Assembly: GCA_015655015.1 (NCBI GenBank)
Contig: JAATFV010000116.1
Coordinates: forward strand, 186,001 to 250,000
Reading direction: 5' to 3'
Source of the DNA: Chitinophagales bacterium
GTDB lineage: Bacteria; Bacteroidota; Bacteroidia; Chitinophagales; Chitinophagaceae
Length of the DNA stretch: 64,000 nt
Shown: positions 34,937 to 43,763 of the stretch, in pieces
How positions within the stretch are numbered: the stretch's first letter is position 1
Layout of the letters: each line of letters begins with the position of its first letter
Notes under the pieces: model-generated
Database searches by the model: none
Told to the model about the DNA's origin: nothing
Seen by the model: only the letters and a program-made list of their open reading frames with translations
Position numbers and translations under genes: made by a program

Positions 34937-37900
34937 TTATTCTGGTGTTGTTACGGAGTGATCGGGATGAATGCCGCCATGGGGATGGTCACCAATGTGT
35001 ACTTCATCATAACGCATCGTTTCCAGGGCGAATTGTTCATCCAGCTTATGCCGTTGCGGTTCTTCCTTGCGCAGCAGGGAGTAGATGACCGGCACGATAA
35101 AAAGCGTGACGAAGGTGGCTACGATAAGACCGCCCATTACAGCCCGGCCAAGCGGGGCGTTCTGTTCGCCGCCGGGACCGGTACCAAGAGCCATCGGTAT
35201 CATACCCAGCACCATGGCCAATGCCGTCATCAGTACCGGACGAAGACGTGTCTTCCCGGCTTCGAGAGCTGCTTCCAGCGCATTCAGCCCTTTCTCCACC
35301 CGCACTTCATTGGCAAAGCTCACCAACAGAATGGAGTTGGAAACCGCAATTCCTACCGCCACGATGGACCCCATCAGGGATACCGTATTGATCGTCGTAC
35401 CGGTGATAGCCAGCATCCAGAGTATCCCGATAAAGGCCCCGGGTACGGCAAAAAGAATGATGAACGGATCGAGCCAGGTCTGGAACAGAACGACCATCAG
35501 GAAATAAACCAGGACGATCGACAGGATCAGCCCCAGGCCCAGGGTCTTGAAGGTCTGATTCATCACCTCGGGCTGGCCTCGCAGGAAGAGATGCATGCCC
35601 GTAGGCAGCTGGCCGATACCGGCTATTTTCTTTTCTATATCCGACGCCACCGATCCCATATCGCGGCCATCCACATTGGCAGTGATATCCATGACCCGCT
35701 GTACCGTATAGTGCGAGATCACATCGTATTCATTTTGAAATTCAGCGGTAGCCAGGTTGCCCAGGGTCTGAGCCTGCGCGATGGGAAGGTCCGTCGGCGA
35801 GGAACCGATCGTCTGCATCAGCGAAGCGTTGTTGTTCGTAACAGGCGTATTCATGATGCTGTTCATCGAATTCAGCTGCTGGTAGGGAACTTTCACCGCC
35901 ACCGTATAGTTGACATTGTTGGTTGGATTGATAAAGAAAGAAGGCGACACCGTCGTATTGGAAGACAGCGCAATCAGCATGGCATTGGCAGCGTCACGTT
36001 GTGTCAGCCCCAGCTCCTGCGCCCGCTCACGGTCCACCTTGATCTTAAAGGTCGGATAATCGAGGACCTGTTTGATATTCACATCGGCAGTGCCGGGAAT
36101 GGTCTTTATCGCCTCTTTCAGCCTGGAAGCCACTTTGTAGGAAGAATCGTAATTGTTGAACATGATCTGAACATCGATAGGCGCCGAGGTCCCGAAATTC
36201 AACACCTGGCTCACGATATCTGCTGATTGAAAGTAAATCGTACACCCGGGAAAATTGTCGTTCAGATCTTTACGGATCCGGCGAATATATCCTGCCGTCG
36301 GCTGATGCCCGGGCTTAAGAGATATCAGGATATCCCCGTCCATGCTGCTGGTATTGTCCGTCTGTACAAAGCCAAGATTGTAGAACAGCGGCACGCCCAG
36401 CATATCATTGATAGAATTGAGATCCGATTGAGGAATGATCTTCTGAATACGGCCTTCGGCTGAGTCGACGAGCCTTTCCGTCTCCTCGATGCGGCTGCCG
36501 GAAGGGGCGCGGAAGTGGATCTTCATCATACCGGTGTCGGTCGTAGGGAAGAAGTCCGTCCCGATCACCTTTACCAGGAACAGGGAGATCACCAGTACGC
36601 CGAAAACGGCCAGCAGGATCGCAGTCCGGTTCTTCAGACAGTTGTGGAGGATACGGCCATATCTTTCCGTGAACCTGCCGAAACGGCGGTCCCGCCACAT
36701 ATTGAACCGGTAAGAGAACATTTTGAACCGGCCGAACCCTACGGGCACTTCGGTGCCATGATATTCATTAGCCATCAGCATCCGGGCCAGTACGGGAACC
36801 AGGGTACGGGAAAGAATATACGATGCCATCATGGACACCACCACAGAGAGCGCCATTGCCTGGAAAAGGTATTTAGAAGGGCCTGTCAGCAGGACGACGG
36901 GAAAGAACACGATACAGATGGCCAGGGTAGCCATGAGCGCAGGCACCGCTATCTGCTGGGCCCCGTCGAGGATAGCGATGGTCAATGGCTTGTGCAGCCC
37001 GATGTTGCGATGAATATTCTCCACTTCCACCGTAGCGTCATCCACCAGCATTCCGATAGCCAGGGAAAGGCCACCCAGCGTCATAATGTTGAGGGAGTTG
37101 CCGGTGAGGTTCAGAAAGATTATCCCTACAAAAATAGACAGCGGGATCGAGGTACAAACGATGACCATGCTGCGCCAGCTGCCGAGAAAGAACATGATCA
37201 TGATGGAAACCAGGATGGCCCCGATCACCGCTTCATGCAGTACGCTCTCGATCGAATTCTCCACGAACACCGACTGATCAAAGTCGACTTTTAGATCCAG
37301 CCCTTCAGGAGCCGTCTCTTTGATCTGGGGGATCATGGCTTTGGCGGCTTCCACCACCATGAGGGTGCTCGCATTGGATTTATTAAGGATGGACAGATAG
37401 GCGGCCCGATGCCTGTCTACCCGCACCACATTGGTCTGATCGGCGTAGGAATCCTCGATCCTGGAGACATCGCCGAGATTGACAATCTGTCCATTGACGG
37501 ATTTGACGGGAATGCCATTGAATTCCTTGACCAGCTCAGGGCTTGAATTCAGTTCCACATTGTATTCCCTGGTGCCGATACGGGCTGTACCAGCAGGAAT
37601 AATAAGATTGGACGCCTGTAAGGCGTTGAGCAGATCAGAAGGAGAAAGCCCTTTCGCCTCCATTGCTTTGGGATCAGCGTCTATGACGATCTCCCGGGTC
37701 TTACCGCCGAAGGGGGCGGGAGTAGAAAGTCCCGGGATAGTGAACAGACGGATACGGATGAAGTTCAAGGCATAGTCGAAGATCTTTGCTTCGGGCAGCG
37801 TCTTGCTGGACATAGTGATCTGCGCTACCTGGACGTTGGTGGCATTGAACTGCAGGATGAAAGGCGGCTGAATGCCGGGTGGCATGGAATGCAAAGCCAC

Positions 37901-38242
37901 GTTGGACGTAGCCGACATCTGTGCAATGGCGGCGCCGATGTCGGTACCCTTTTCGAAATAGACCCGCAGCAGGCCAATGCCCGGCTGACACTGTGACTCG
38001 ATGCGTTCTACCCCGTTGACGGAAGAAGAGATGCCGCGTTCGCTCAGCAACACTACCTTTCTTTCCATGTCAGCGGCGGAAAGGCCGGAATAATTCCAGA
38101 TAACAGTTACTACCGGAATATCGATCACAGGAAAGATATCCACCATCATGGACCGGATGGACATAATGCCCATGATCATAATTAGAAAGGCCATAACGGC
38201 CACGGAATAGGGTCTACGGAGCGCTAGTCTGACAATCCACAT
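34937..38242 (-). CDS. RND efflux permease (AcrB/MdtF-like HAE family or related)
   Basis: A 1101-residue inner-membrane proton-drug antiporter of normal length plus a short His-rich tail (DEVHIGDHPHGGIHPDH). It starts MWIVRLALRRPYSVAVMAFL; twelve transmembrane helices lie in two blocks, each after a large periplasmic loop. The segment LSLAIGMLVDDATVEVENIH carries the Asp pair used for proton relay in TM4, and VGIAVSNSILLVSFANEVR matches TM11. The substrate is not known. The leader 38243-38394 holds a 12-bp perfect inverted repeat (38338-38349, CCCCG-AA-CGGGG) and several GACCGG copies that may bind a regulator, but no regulator gene is adjacent. Confidence 0.93.
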   Translation of the reverse strand: MWIVRLALRRPYSVAVMAFLIMIMGIMSIRSMMVDIFPVIDIPVVTVIWNYSGLSAADMERKVVLLSERGISSSVNGVERIESQCQPGIGLLRVYFEKGTDIGAAIAQMSATSNVALHSMPPGIQPPFILQFNATNVQVAQITMSSKTLPEAKIFDYALNFIRIRLFTIPGLSTPAPFGGKTREIVIDADPKAMEAKGLSPSDLLNALQASNLIIPAGTARIGTREYNVELNSSPELVKEFNGIPVKSVNGQIVNLGDVSRIEDSYADQTNVVRVDRHRAAYLSILNKSNASTLMVVEAAKAMIPQIKETAPEGLDLKVDFDQSVFVENSIESVLHEAVIGAILVSIMIMFFLGSWRSMVIVCTSIPLSIFVGIIFLNLTGNSLNIMTLGGLSLAIGMLVDDATVEVENIHRNIGLHKPLTIAILDGAQQIAVPALMATLAICIVFFPVVLLTGPSKYLFQAMALSVVVSMMASYILSRTLVPVLARMLMANEYHGTEVPVGFGRFKMFSYRFNMWRDRRFGRFTERYGRILHNCLKNRTAILLAVFGVLVISLFLVKVIGTDFFPTTDTGMMKIHFRAPSGSRIEETERLVDSAEGRIQKIIPQSDLNSINDMLGVPLFYNLGFVQTDNTSSMDGDILISLKPGHQPTAGYIRRIRKDLNDNFPGCTIYFQSADIVSQVLNFGTSAPIDVQIMFNNYDSSYKVASRLKEAIKTIPGTADVNIKQVLDYPTFKIKVDRERAQELGLTQRDAANAMLIALSSNTTVSPSFFINPTNNVNYTVAVKVPYQQLNSMNSIMNTPVTNNNASLMQTIGSSPTDLPIAQAQTLGNLATAEFQNEYDVISHYTVQRVMDITANVDGRDMGSVASDIEKKIAGIGQLPTGMHLFLRGQPEVMNQTFKTLGLGLILSIVLVYFLMVVLFQTWLDPFIILFAVPGAFIGILWMLAITGTTINTVSLMGSIVAVGIAVSNSILLVSFANEVRVEKGLNALEAALEAGKTRLRPVLMTALAMVLGMIPMALGTGPGGEQNAPLGRAVMGGLIVATFVTLFIVPVIYSLLRKEEPQRHKLDEQFALETMRYDEVHIGDHPHGGIHPDHSVTTPE

Positions 38243-38394
38243 ATCAGTTAAATATTATATTGAAGGGTAAACAAAGAAATCATAACAGGCGACCGGATCG
38301 GCCTGCTATTTAATCGATATGGCAAGATGGTAAAATACCCCGAACGGGGCCGGGTCGGCTGACCGGTCGGATCGATGACCGGGTCAGGCTGGTA

Positions 38395-38808
38395 TCATAA
38401 GCGCAGGCGAAGCCAGCGCAGATATAAAGAAGAGAAGAAAAGTCTCATAGGGCCTGTCCGCGCAGACCGACGTCCGCAGGACGGGGAATAAAATCCAAAG
38501 ATCCCTGCCAGGAAAGCCGGAAAGGGATTTAAATAAGATAAAAAAGGTATAAAAGGCGCCGGCATCTCAGCCTGTTCCGATAAAACTTTATACGTATTAT
38601 CATTGCGGCGAAGGAACTCTATTTTAACGCTGCTGGTTGCCCCGCGATTGGTGAAATGACTGGTGGCAGTAGCAGGCTTGCCCGATCTGTCAAAACGAAG
38701 GACCAGGAATTTCTTAACAGGACAGGAATAGAGAAGGACGAAACAAAGGCCTATTGTTATCCAGCCTATCTTTTTCAACCTTAGTCCGATTAGTGATCGA
38801 TCTTGCAT
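38395..38808 (-). CDS. Small membrane or lipoprotein-like protein
   Basis: A 137-residue protein with a hydrophobic segment at 14-29 (WITIGLCFVLLYSC) followed by PVKKFLVLRFDRSG, a possible lipobox-like Cys at 29, and a second hydrophobic stretch at about 85-105 (FIPFLSYLNPFPAFLAGIFGF). The end is basic and aromatic (RLFFSSLYLRWLRLRL). No family is recognised. A perfect -7 box (38816-38823, minus strand) 8 bp upstream of its ATG supports that it is a real gene; the start at 38808 would give a very short or absent leader. Confidence 0.5.
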   Translation of the reverse strand: MQDRSLIGLRLKKIGWITIGLCFVLLYSCPVKKFLVLRFDRSGKPATATSHFTNRGATSSVKIEFLRRNDNTYKVLSEQAEMPAPFIPFLSYLNPFPAFLAGIFGFYSPSCGRRSARTGPMRLFFSSLYLRWLRLRL

Positions 38809-38815
38809 TTGAATA

Positions 38816-38823
38816 CAAAACTA
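38816..38823 (-). promoter_or_regulatory. Candidate Bacteroidota -7 promoter element
   Basis: The minus strand reads TAGTTTTG, a full match to TAnnTTTG, 8 bp upstream of the ATG at 38808. No clear -33 TTG element is seen at the usual distance. Transcription would start at or near the ATG. Confidence 0.42.
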
Positions 38824-39021
38824 CCGGGAAAAGGACACGACATTTGTAATCCATTTGTTAATGAAGGGAATTTTAATCGGTTACTAATGTAACGGCCCGC
38901 TGTTCAGATGACTCCTTTTTCCCATATCTTTAGCCAATGTTTTTGCCAATGCCATCTTCGGAGCGCTGATGTCTGTGCTTTTTATAAAGAACAGGGCTGT
39001 TAAGAAAATATGATTTTTCTT

Positions 39022-39029
39022 TATATTTG
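39022..39029 (+). promoter_or_regulatory. Candidate Bacteroidota -7 promoter element
   Basis: TATATTTG is a full match to TAnnTTTG and lies 9 bp upstream of the ATG at 39039. The expected start of transcription is close to that ATG, so the mRNA may be leaderless. The -33 element is not obvious. Confidence 0.42.
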
Positions 39030-39038
39030 TTCACTCGT

Positions 39039-40232
39039 ATGAACCAACTTATCCTTACCAGGTCACAAGCCAGAAAGATCATCCTCCACGCGGCAGGACT
39101 TTCTCAACGGGCGCAGTTTGGAAAGGGCCGCGAGGCGGTCTACAAACTCATCGACCATCTTGGTTTTATTCAGATTGACACCAATTATACCGTTGAGCGT
39201 GCCCATCACCATGTCATTGCCTCCCGCGTGCCTGACTATAAACTGGAATGGCTTGACGAACTCCGGGCGGATGGCAGGATCTTTGAATTCTTCACCTCCG
39301 ATTCAGGATACCTCCCCATGCACGATTTCCGCTTCTCACTGCCGGTGAAGGAAAGTTTTCTATCCGGTAGAAAAACCCTGACGCAGGCCGAGATCAATCT
39401 CATGAACAGGGTGCTGGACAGGATAACACGCGAAGGGCCGCTGATGGTAAAAGATTTTGAAAATGACCGGATGGAGGCAAGTTCAGGCTGGTGGGATTGG
39501 CGCCCGTCCAAAGTGGCGCTCGAGCGGTTGTACCTGGACGGAAGACTGATGACCACGCGAACGAAAAGTTTCCAGAAAGTGTATGATCTGCCTATGAATA
39601 TCATTCCGGATGATATTGACAGGATGGAACCGACGCCAGCCGAATTTGCAAGGCACGTTATTCTGCGCACATTGAAATCCCTGGGTATCGCCTACGCAAA
39701 AGAGATGGCCTGGCGCGCCCATTACGTGAAGAACAATTTGATAAAAATGGAGCTGGCAAAACTTGTAGAGGAGGGAGAAGTTTGCCTTGTTATGATCGAA
39801 GGTCTTAAAACCGCTCCCCTCTACATGTTACCCGGCTATAAAAATAAAAAGATCCGGCTGTCCGATGAGGCATTTATTCTTTCGCCATTCGACGTACTGA
39901 ATGTCTTCAGGCATCGCCTAAAGGATTTTTTTGACTTTGACTACCAGATTGAATGTTTTGTCCCCCAGGCAAAGCGGAAATACGGATATTTCTCATTACC
40001 TGTACTCATAGGCGACACTTTTGTCGCCAGAATGGATTCAAAGGCCGATCGCAAACAAGCCGTACTAATTATCCACAATCTGCACTTCGAGACGGTGAAG
40101 CTCAGCAAAACGATGGTCGTCAGCATTATTGATGCCATCAAAACATTTGCCAGATTCAATCAGTGCCAGGATATTACTATTAAAAAATCAAATAATAAGC
40201 AGCATCTTAAAGCTATAAAGGAGGGACTCTGA
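39039..40232 (+). CDS. YcaQ-like winged-helix DNA-binding protein (DNA crosslink-repair glycosylase family)
   Basis: A 397-residue protein of the winged-helix HTH_42/YcaQ family; characterised members unhook interstrand crosslinks as DNA glycosylases. The start MNQLILTRSQARKIILHAAG and the segment LIDHLGFIQIDTNYTVERAHHH are typical, as are SGWWDWRPSKVALERLYLDG and, near the end, VFRHRLKDFFDFDYQIECFV. The protein normally ends in a FVGRxDxKADR-type segment; here it is FVARMDSKADRKQAVL. ATG 39039 is chosen over a TTG at 39027, which lies in the -7 box. No operon partner. Confidence 0.88.
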   Translation: MNQLILTRSQARKIILHAAGLSQRAQFGKGREAVYKLIDHLGFIQIDTNYTVERAHHHVIASRVPDYKLEWLDELRADGRIFEFFTSDSGYLPMHDFRFSLPVKESFLSGRKTLTQAEINLMNRVLDRITREGPLMVKDFENDRMEASSGWWDWRPSKVALERLYLDGRLMTTRTKSFQKVYDLPMNIIPDDIDRMEPTPAEFARHVILRTLKSLGIAYAKEMAWRAHYVKNNLIKMELAKLVEEGEVCLVMIEGLKTAPLYMLPGYKNKKIRLSDEAFILSPFDVLNVFRHRLKDFFDFDYQIECFVPQAKRKYGYFSLPVLIGDTFVARMDSKADRKQAVLIIHNLHFETVKLSKTMVVSIIDAIKTFARFNQCQDITIKKSNNKQHLKAIKEGL

Positions 40233-40342
40233 TCCGTGGCTCACGGTGGTGCGTTTCCGTAACCTCGCAAAATCCCAACTCATCCCTACTAAACCCTTTT
40301 GCTCCAAAAGCTACTTGGCAATCCCCCAAACATTTTGTTCCT

Positions 40343-41254
40343 TTGGCCCCAAAACCAACTATCAAAATCAATACCGAAAGCCATAAATCACTTCCATTGA
40401 GTGACAAACCCACATATACCATTACCCTAAAAGAAATAGAGACCAATCATGCTGGCGTATCCGAACTCCTGAAATTCTACTCATGGGCACGTCAATACAG
40501 ATATGCCGGTATTCAGCTCAACATATCTCCCTGCAACTCTATGGACGCCAACTTATCCGCCCTTCTCCTTGCCATCGTTCACAAGCTTAAGACAGAAAAT
40601 AAAGTCTTTGTTTTTCTCATAACGGCCGATCACATGAACGTTTTTTTGAGGAACGGCCTGATCGCTCACCTGGCTGGAAAAGGCAACATCAATCCATACA
40701 CCGATTACCGCGAATCCACCATACCCTGCACCTCCTTCGACACAACTGATGATGAAGGCTTTTGTGGTTATATCCGGAAGGACTTTTTTGGCCATCGCGG
40801 AATGGATCAAATAAAATCAACCACCAAAATCACCCTCGCTACCCATTTCGAAGAGATTTTCGTCAATGTACTCCAGCACGCCAACACTTCGTATCCCGTA
40901 TTTACCTGCGGCCAGTACTTCCCCGAAAGAAACGTGCTGAAATTCACCCTTGTAGACCTGGGGGAAGGATTTTTAAAGAAAATTACCGAAAAAACCAATG
41001 GCGAAGTCGCCTCCAATAACGCCGCCATCCTCTGGGCTACCTACAACCTGAATACGACCAAAGACATAAAGACATTCGGTCCGGGGGGCACCGGTCTTAA
41101 AGAATTGAAAAAATACTGCGCCGAAAACGATGGATCTCTGCATATCTGTTCAGGGGACGGATATGTTAACTTCATAAAGGACAGGACATTAGAGCATCAT
41201 TTAACACAGCCGCTGCCCGGCTCTCTGATTAATTTGATCTTCCGGAAACTATAA
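40343..41254 (+). CDS. GHKL ATPase with STAS-like N-terminal domain
   Basis: A protein of about 303 residues. The N-terminal part (residues 30-110) looks STAS-like: IQLNISPCNSMDANLSALLL, then NKVFVFLITADHMNVFLRNG. The C-terminal part is a GHKL ATP-binding fold: N box HFEEIFVNVLQHANTS (Asn175), G1 VDLGEGF (Asp205) and G2 GPGGTGL (Gly246-251). There is no phosphoacceptor His domain, so it resembles anti-sigma/SpoIIAB-type kinases rather than sensor kinases. No ATG lies anywhere upstream in this frame before residue 66; TTG 40343 is the best start. It heads a module with a DUF4325 protein (42 bp on) and a PIN nuclease. Confidence 0.8.
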   Translation: MAPKPTIKINTESHKSLPLSDKPTYTITLKEIETNHAGVSELLKFYSWARQYRYAGIQLNISPCNSMDANLSALLLAIVHKLKTENKVFVFLITADHMNVFLRNGLIAHLAGKGNINPYTDYRESTIPCTSFDTTDDEGFCGYIRKDFFGHRGMDQIKSTTKITLATHFEEIFVNVLQHANTSYPVFTCGQYFPERNVLKFTLVDLGEGFLKKITEKTNGEVASNNAAILWATYNLNTTKDIKTFGPGGTGLKELKKYCAENDGSLHICSGDGYVNFIKDRTLEHHLTQPLPGSLINLIFRKL

Positions 41255-41296
41255 ATTCCCGTATATTTATACCACCTTTTTTATTACTTTTACCAC

Positions 41297-41641
41297 ATGC
41301 AAGCCGTTAAATTAATCGATATCATCCGTTCCAAATCTGCGGTTTCGCCCAGGACAGGTGTGTTGGCGTACGATTTTGTTGCCTCGGAATTGTCCCAAAA
41401 TCGTCCCATACGGCTCAGCTTTGAAGGCATCGAAGATTTGACCTCCGCGTTCTGCAATTCCTTTATCGGCAAACTCTATATGAATTTCGATCCTGCCGTG
41501 CTGGATTCCCGGTTGCAGATCGATGGCATAGCTGTTGACCATATCTGGTACAAAAAGATCCAAAGCGCCCGGCTCTTAGGCACTAATGAAAATGCCAGGG
41601 ATCTCCACAATGAAAATCTTGCGGAAGTCATTATATCATAA
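41297..41641 (+). CDS. STAS-like DUF4325 protein
   Basis: A 114-residue protein. After an N-terminal segment (LIDIIRSKSAVSPRTGVLAY), the core reads IRLSFEGIEDLTSAFCNSFIGKLYMNFDPA, the signature of DUF4325 STAS-like proteins. STAS proteins are regulated by phosphorylation or binding of GHKL ATPases, and here the preceding gene encodes one, 42 bp upstream. The conserved Ser-Ala-Phe (SAF) stretch after the beta strand is where classic STAS antagonists carry the phosphorylatable Ser; Ser or Thr residues there (TS in LTSAF) could serve. It overlaps the PIN gene by one base (TAATG). Confidence 0.82.
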   Translation: MQAVKLIDIIRSKSAVSPRTGVLAYDFVASELSQNRPIRLSFEGIEDLTSAFCNSFIGKLYMNFDPAVLDSRLQIDGIAVDHIWYKKIQSARLLGTNENARDLHNENLAEVIIS

Positions 41642-42228
41642 TGCCACTGCCCAATATTTACAACCTTTACCACAAGCCTGACGTCCAATCCGCCAGCTAT
41701 TTTGTCGACGCCAACGTCTGGATCTATTCTCTTCAAAATTTTGACGACCTCAAACCCTGGGAAGACCGGTATTACCAGTTCTTTTTTGATATCGTCGACA
41801 GCCCCCTGGACCCAAGGCCGCAGATCTTGATGCCGACTATCCTGCTATCCGAAATCATCAATACCTATCTGAGGAAATTTGCCATACCCGAGTACCGTCT
41901 GGCCAATTCCATTCCTCCTGCGGTTAGCACGGATTTCAAAAAAGATTACAGGCCGACACAGCACTATAAAGACAGCTTTGAGAAAATAATGGACGACATT
42001 AGCGGCCTTCATGCCGCCATTAAGTACGTAGACGATGGCTATATCAACACCCGATCCATTTTACTCAACAAATCCATCGGCATTTTCGACTATAACGACT
42101 ACCTCTATTACTCCCTTTGCAGCGAGCTAAACAAAAGTGAGCGGGTCATCTTGTTGACAAACGACAGCGATTTCCAAATCACCGACCTGGAAATTATCAC
42201 CGCCAACAAAACCCTTCTATCCTTATAA
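41641..42228 (+). CDS. PIN-domain nuclease
   Basis: A 195-residue PIN-domain protein. The four acidic positions are present: YFVDANVWIYSL (Asp23), LSEIINTYLR (Glu71), FDYNDYLYYSL (Asp150/Asp153) and LLTNDSDF (Asp175/Asp177). PIN domains are Mg-dependent RNases, often toxins or RNA-processing enzymes. No cognate VapB-type antitoxin is adjacent; instead it overlaps the DUF4325 gene by 1 nt and follows the GHKL ATPase. It is longer than typical VapC (about 130), with an insert at roughly 85-130. The convergent gene ends 55 bp away. Confidence 0.86.
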   Translation: MPLPNIYNLYHKPDVQSASYFVDANVWIYSLQNFDDLKPWEDRYYQFFFDIVDSPLDPRPQILMPTILLSEIINTYLRKFAIPEYRLANSIPPAVSTDFKKDYRPTQHYKDSFEKIMDDISGLHAAIKYVDDGYINTRSILLNKSIGIFDYNDYLYYSLCSELNKSERVILLTNDSDFQITDLEIITANKTLLSL

Positions 42229-42283
42229 TGATCCAGGTTTCGTTCCGGCATCGTCAGTAAAAATTTGATCGTAATCCCCGTCA

Positions 42284-43600
42284 TCACAATAACTCAACCA
42301 CCTTATGCTTCGCGATAAATCCCGGATCGATATCGACCCCCGATCCGGGGCCTGTGGGAACCTTGATCTTACCATTCTCCAGCTTCAGCGAAGACGTCTT
42401 GCACTCATGAGGTATCTTCGCATACCCCTTGAACTCGATGTGAGCGCCGGCATTAGGAACAGTCGACATGAAATGCATCATATAAATAAAGCCAAACCCA
42501 TCCGTCAGATGCGGCGTACACGGCTTACCCATCAGCTCCGCCATGCGCGCCACCCTTGTCGAACGCAGCATACCGCCGAAATAATACTGGTCGGGCTGCA
42601 CTACGTCCAGCCCCTCATGGGCCATATACCACCGGAATTCTTCAATACCATGCTGCTGCTCGCCCCCCGCAATGGGTATCGATACGGCGTCCTTCACCTG
42701 CTTAGTCCTCTCCAGCCAGTCATATTGAACAGGCTCCTCAAAGAAAGCATACTTATATTCCGCCAGTAATTTGCCCACCCGGATGGCATCCTCTACCCCA
42801 TAATACCCGTTGGCATCGGCATAGAGGGTCATCTTGTCACCGAATGTCTTACGCATCAGCGGAATGATCTGCTCTGTCCTGTTAGGCGGCCCCTGGGCAT
42901 CGAGATCCTTGAACATGAACATCAACGCCCCCACCTTGATCTTCACCGCTTCGGCCTTACTCTCTTCGACCGCCTGTTTGATAAGCGCCAGCGATTCATC
43001 GAGAGATTTCTCCCGGAACTCCGTGGCCTGGTATAAGCCAATATGCGTGTTGTGGATCGTGCCGATCAGCTCCCCCATAGGTTTACCGGCTATGCGGCCC
43101 ATCATGTCGAGAATAGCAAATTCGATCGTAGCCACCGGTATACCCAGCCCGTATCCCTTGAGGCGGTAATTGAGATGGTAGATATACGCCTTGTCCATCA
43201 GCGCATCGAGCCTGCGGGCATCCTGGCCGATGAAGAACGGCTGCAGACAGTTCACGAAAATAGGATACAGCAACCGCATGTCGCCATGGGCCACGCCATA
43301 ACCTTCGGCGCCATCTTTGGAACGTACATGACAGATGTAAGATTTTTCGAACCGCAGCAGCTCCAGCGTTTCAATGATTACCGGGTTGGGAAACAGCTCC
43401 TGCTTAAAAATAGGTTTTGCCAGCACAGCATCGAGCCGGTCGTACCGGTCCTGCAGCTGATCGCGCTCGTTTTTGTTTGCCGGGCCCTGATCGCTTGTTT
43501 CCCTGGTTGCCGGAGACTTACAAAAAGGTAAGCTGACAGCTGCCGCGCCAAGACCGCCGGCCAATACGTTGGAAATGAATGTACGTCGGTTATCTGCCAT
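42284..43600 (-). CDS. Enolase-superfamily (mandelate racemase subgroup-like) protein with Tat-type signal
   Basis: A 438-residue enzyme. The N-terminus (ADNRRTFISNVLAGGLGAAA) has a twin-arginine motif and hydrophobic stretch, so it is probably exported. The barrel has KIKVG (the acid/base Lys), TLYADANGYYG (metal ligand Asp), FFEEPV (Glu) and IAGGEQQ (Glu), and PHLTDGFG carries a His in the position of the His-Asp dyad. Members dehydrate sugar acids or racemise; the reaction here is unknown. It is the last gene of the locus, downstream of the permease, across a 163-bp spacer with 3 x 19-bp repeats. Periplasmic location is unusual for this superfamily. Confidence 0.86.
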   Translation of the reverse strand: MADNRRTFISNVLAGGLGAAAVSLPFCKSPATRETSDQGPANKNERDQLQDRYDRLDAVLAKPIFKQELFPNPVIIETLELLRFEKSYICHVRSKDGAEGYGVAHGDMRLLYPIFVNCLQPFFIGQDARRLDALMDKAYIYHLNYRLKGYGLGIPVATIEFAILDMMGRIAGKPMGELIGTIHNTHIGLYQATEFREKSLDESLALIKQAVEESKAEAVKIKVGALMFMFKDLDAQGPPNRTEQIIPLMRKTFGDKMTLYADANGYYGVEDAIRVGKLLAEYKYAFFEEPVQYDWLERTKQVKDAVSIPIAGGEQQHGIEEFRWYMAHEGLDVVQPDQYYFGGMLRSTRVARMAELMGKPCTPHLTDGFGFIYMMHFMSTVPNAGAHIEFKGYAKIPHECKTSSLKLENGKIKVPTGPGSGVDIDPGFIAKHKVVELL

Positions 43601-43672
43601 GATATTGTTTTTTAGAGGTGATTGGTTCGTCTTTATGTTACAAGTGATAGGCCCTTCTTCGATTTTTCGTGC

Positions 43673-43729
43673 TTAGTCTAACACTACATAATTAGTCTAT
43701 CCCTGCGTAATTGGTTTAACGCTACGTTT
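43673..43729 (+). repeat. Three degenerate 19-bp tandem repeats upstream of the enolase-superfamily gene
   Basis: Units at 43673-43691, 43692-43710 and 43711-43729 share a TTRGTYTA start and a CTRCGT-like second half at a fixed 19-bp period. They lie in the 163-bp spacer between the permease stop (43764) and the downstream gene start (43600). Either a regulatory array or diverged slippage. Confidence 0.65.
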
Positions 43730-43763
43730 ATACCCCATCTGCCCTTATTTGACGCCCCGCAGC

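Noticed and set aside
34913..36226. 437-residue open frame on the plus strand
   Set aside because: Antisense to the RND permease; composition is His/Arg/Gln-rich as typical of shadow frames.
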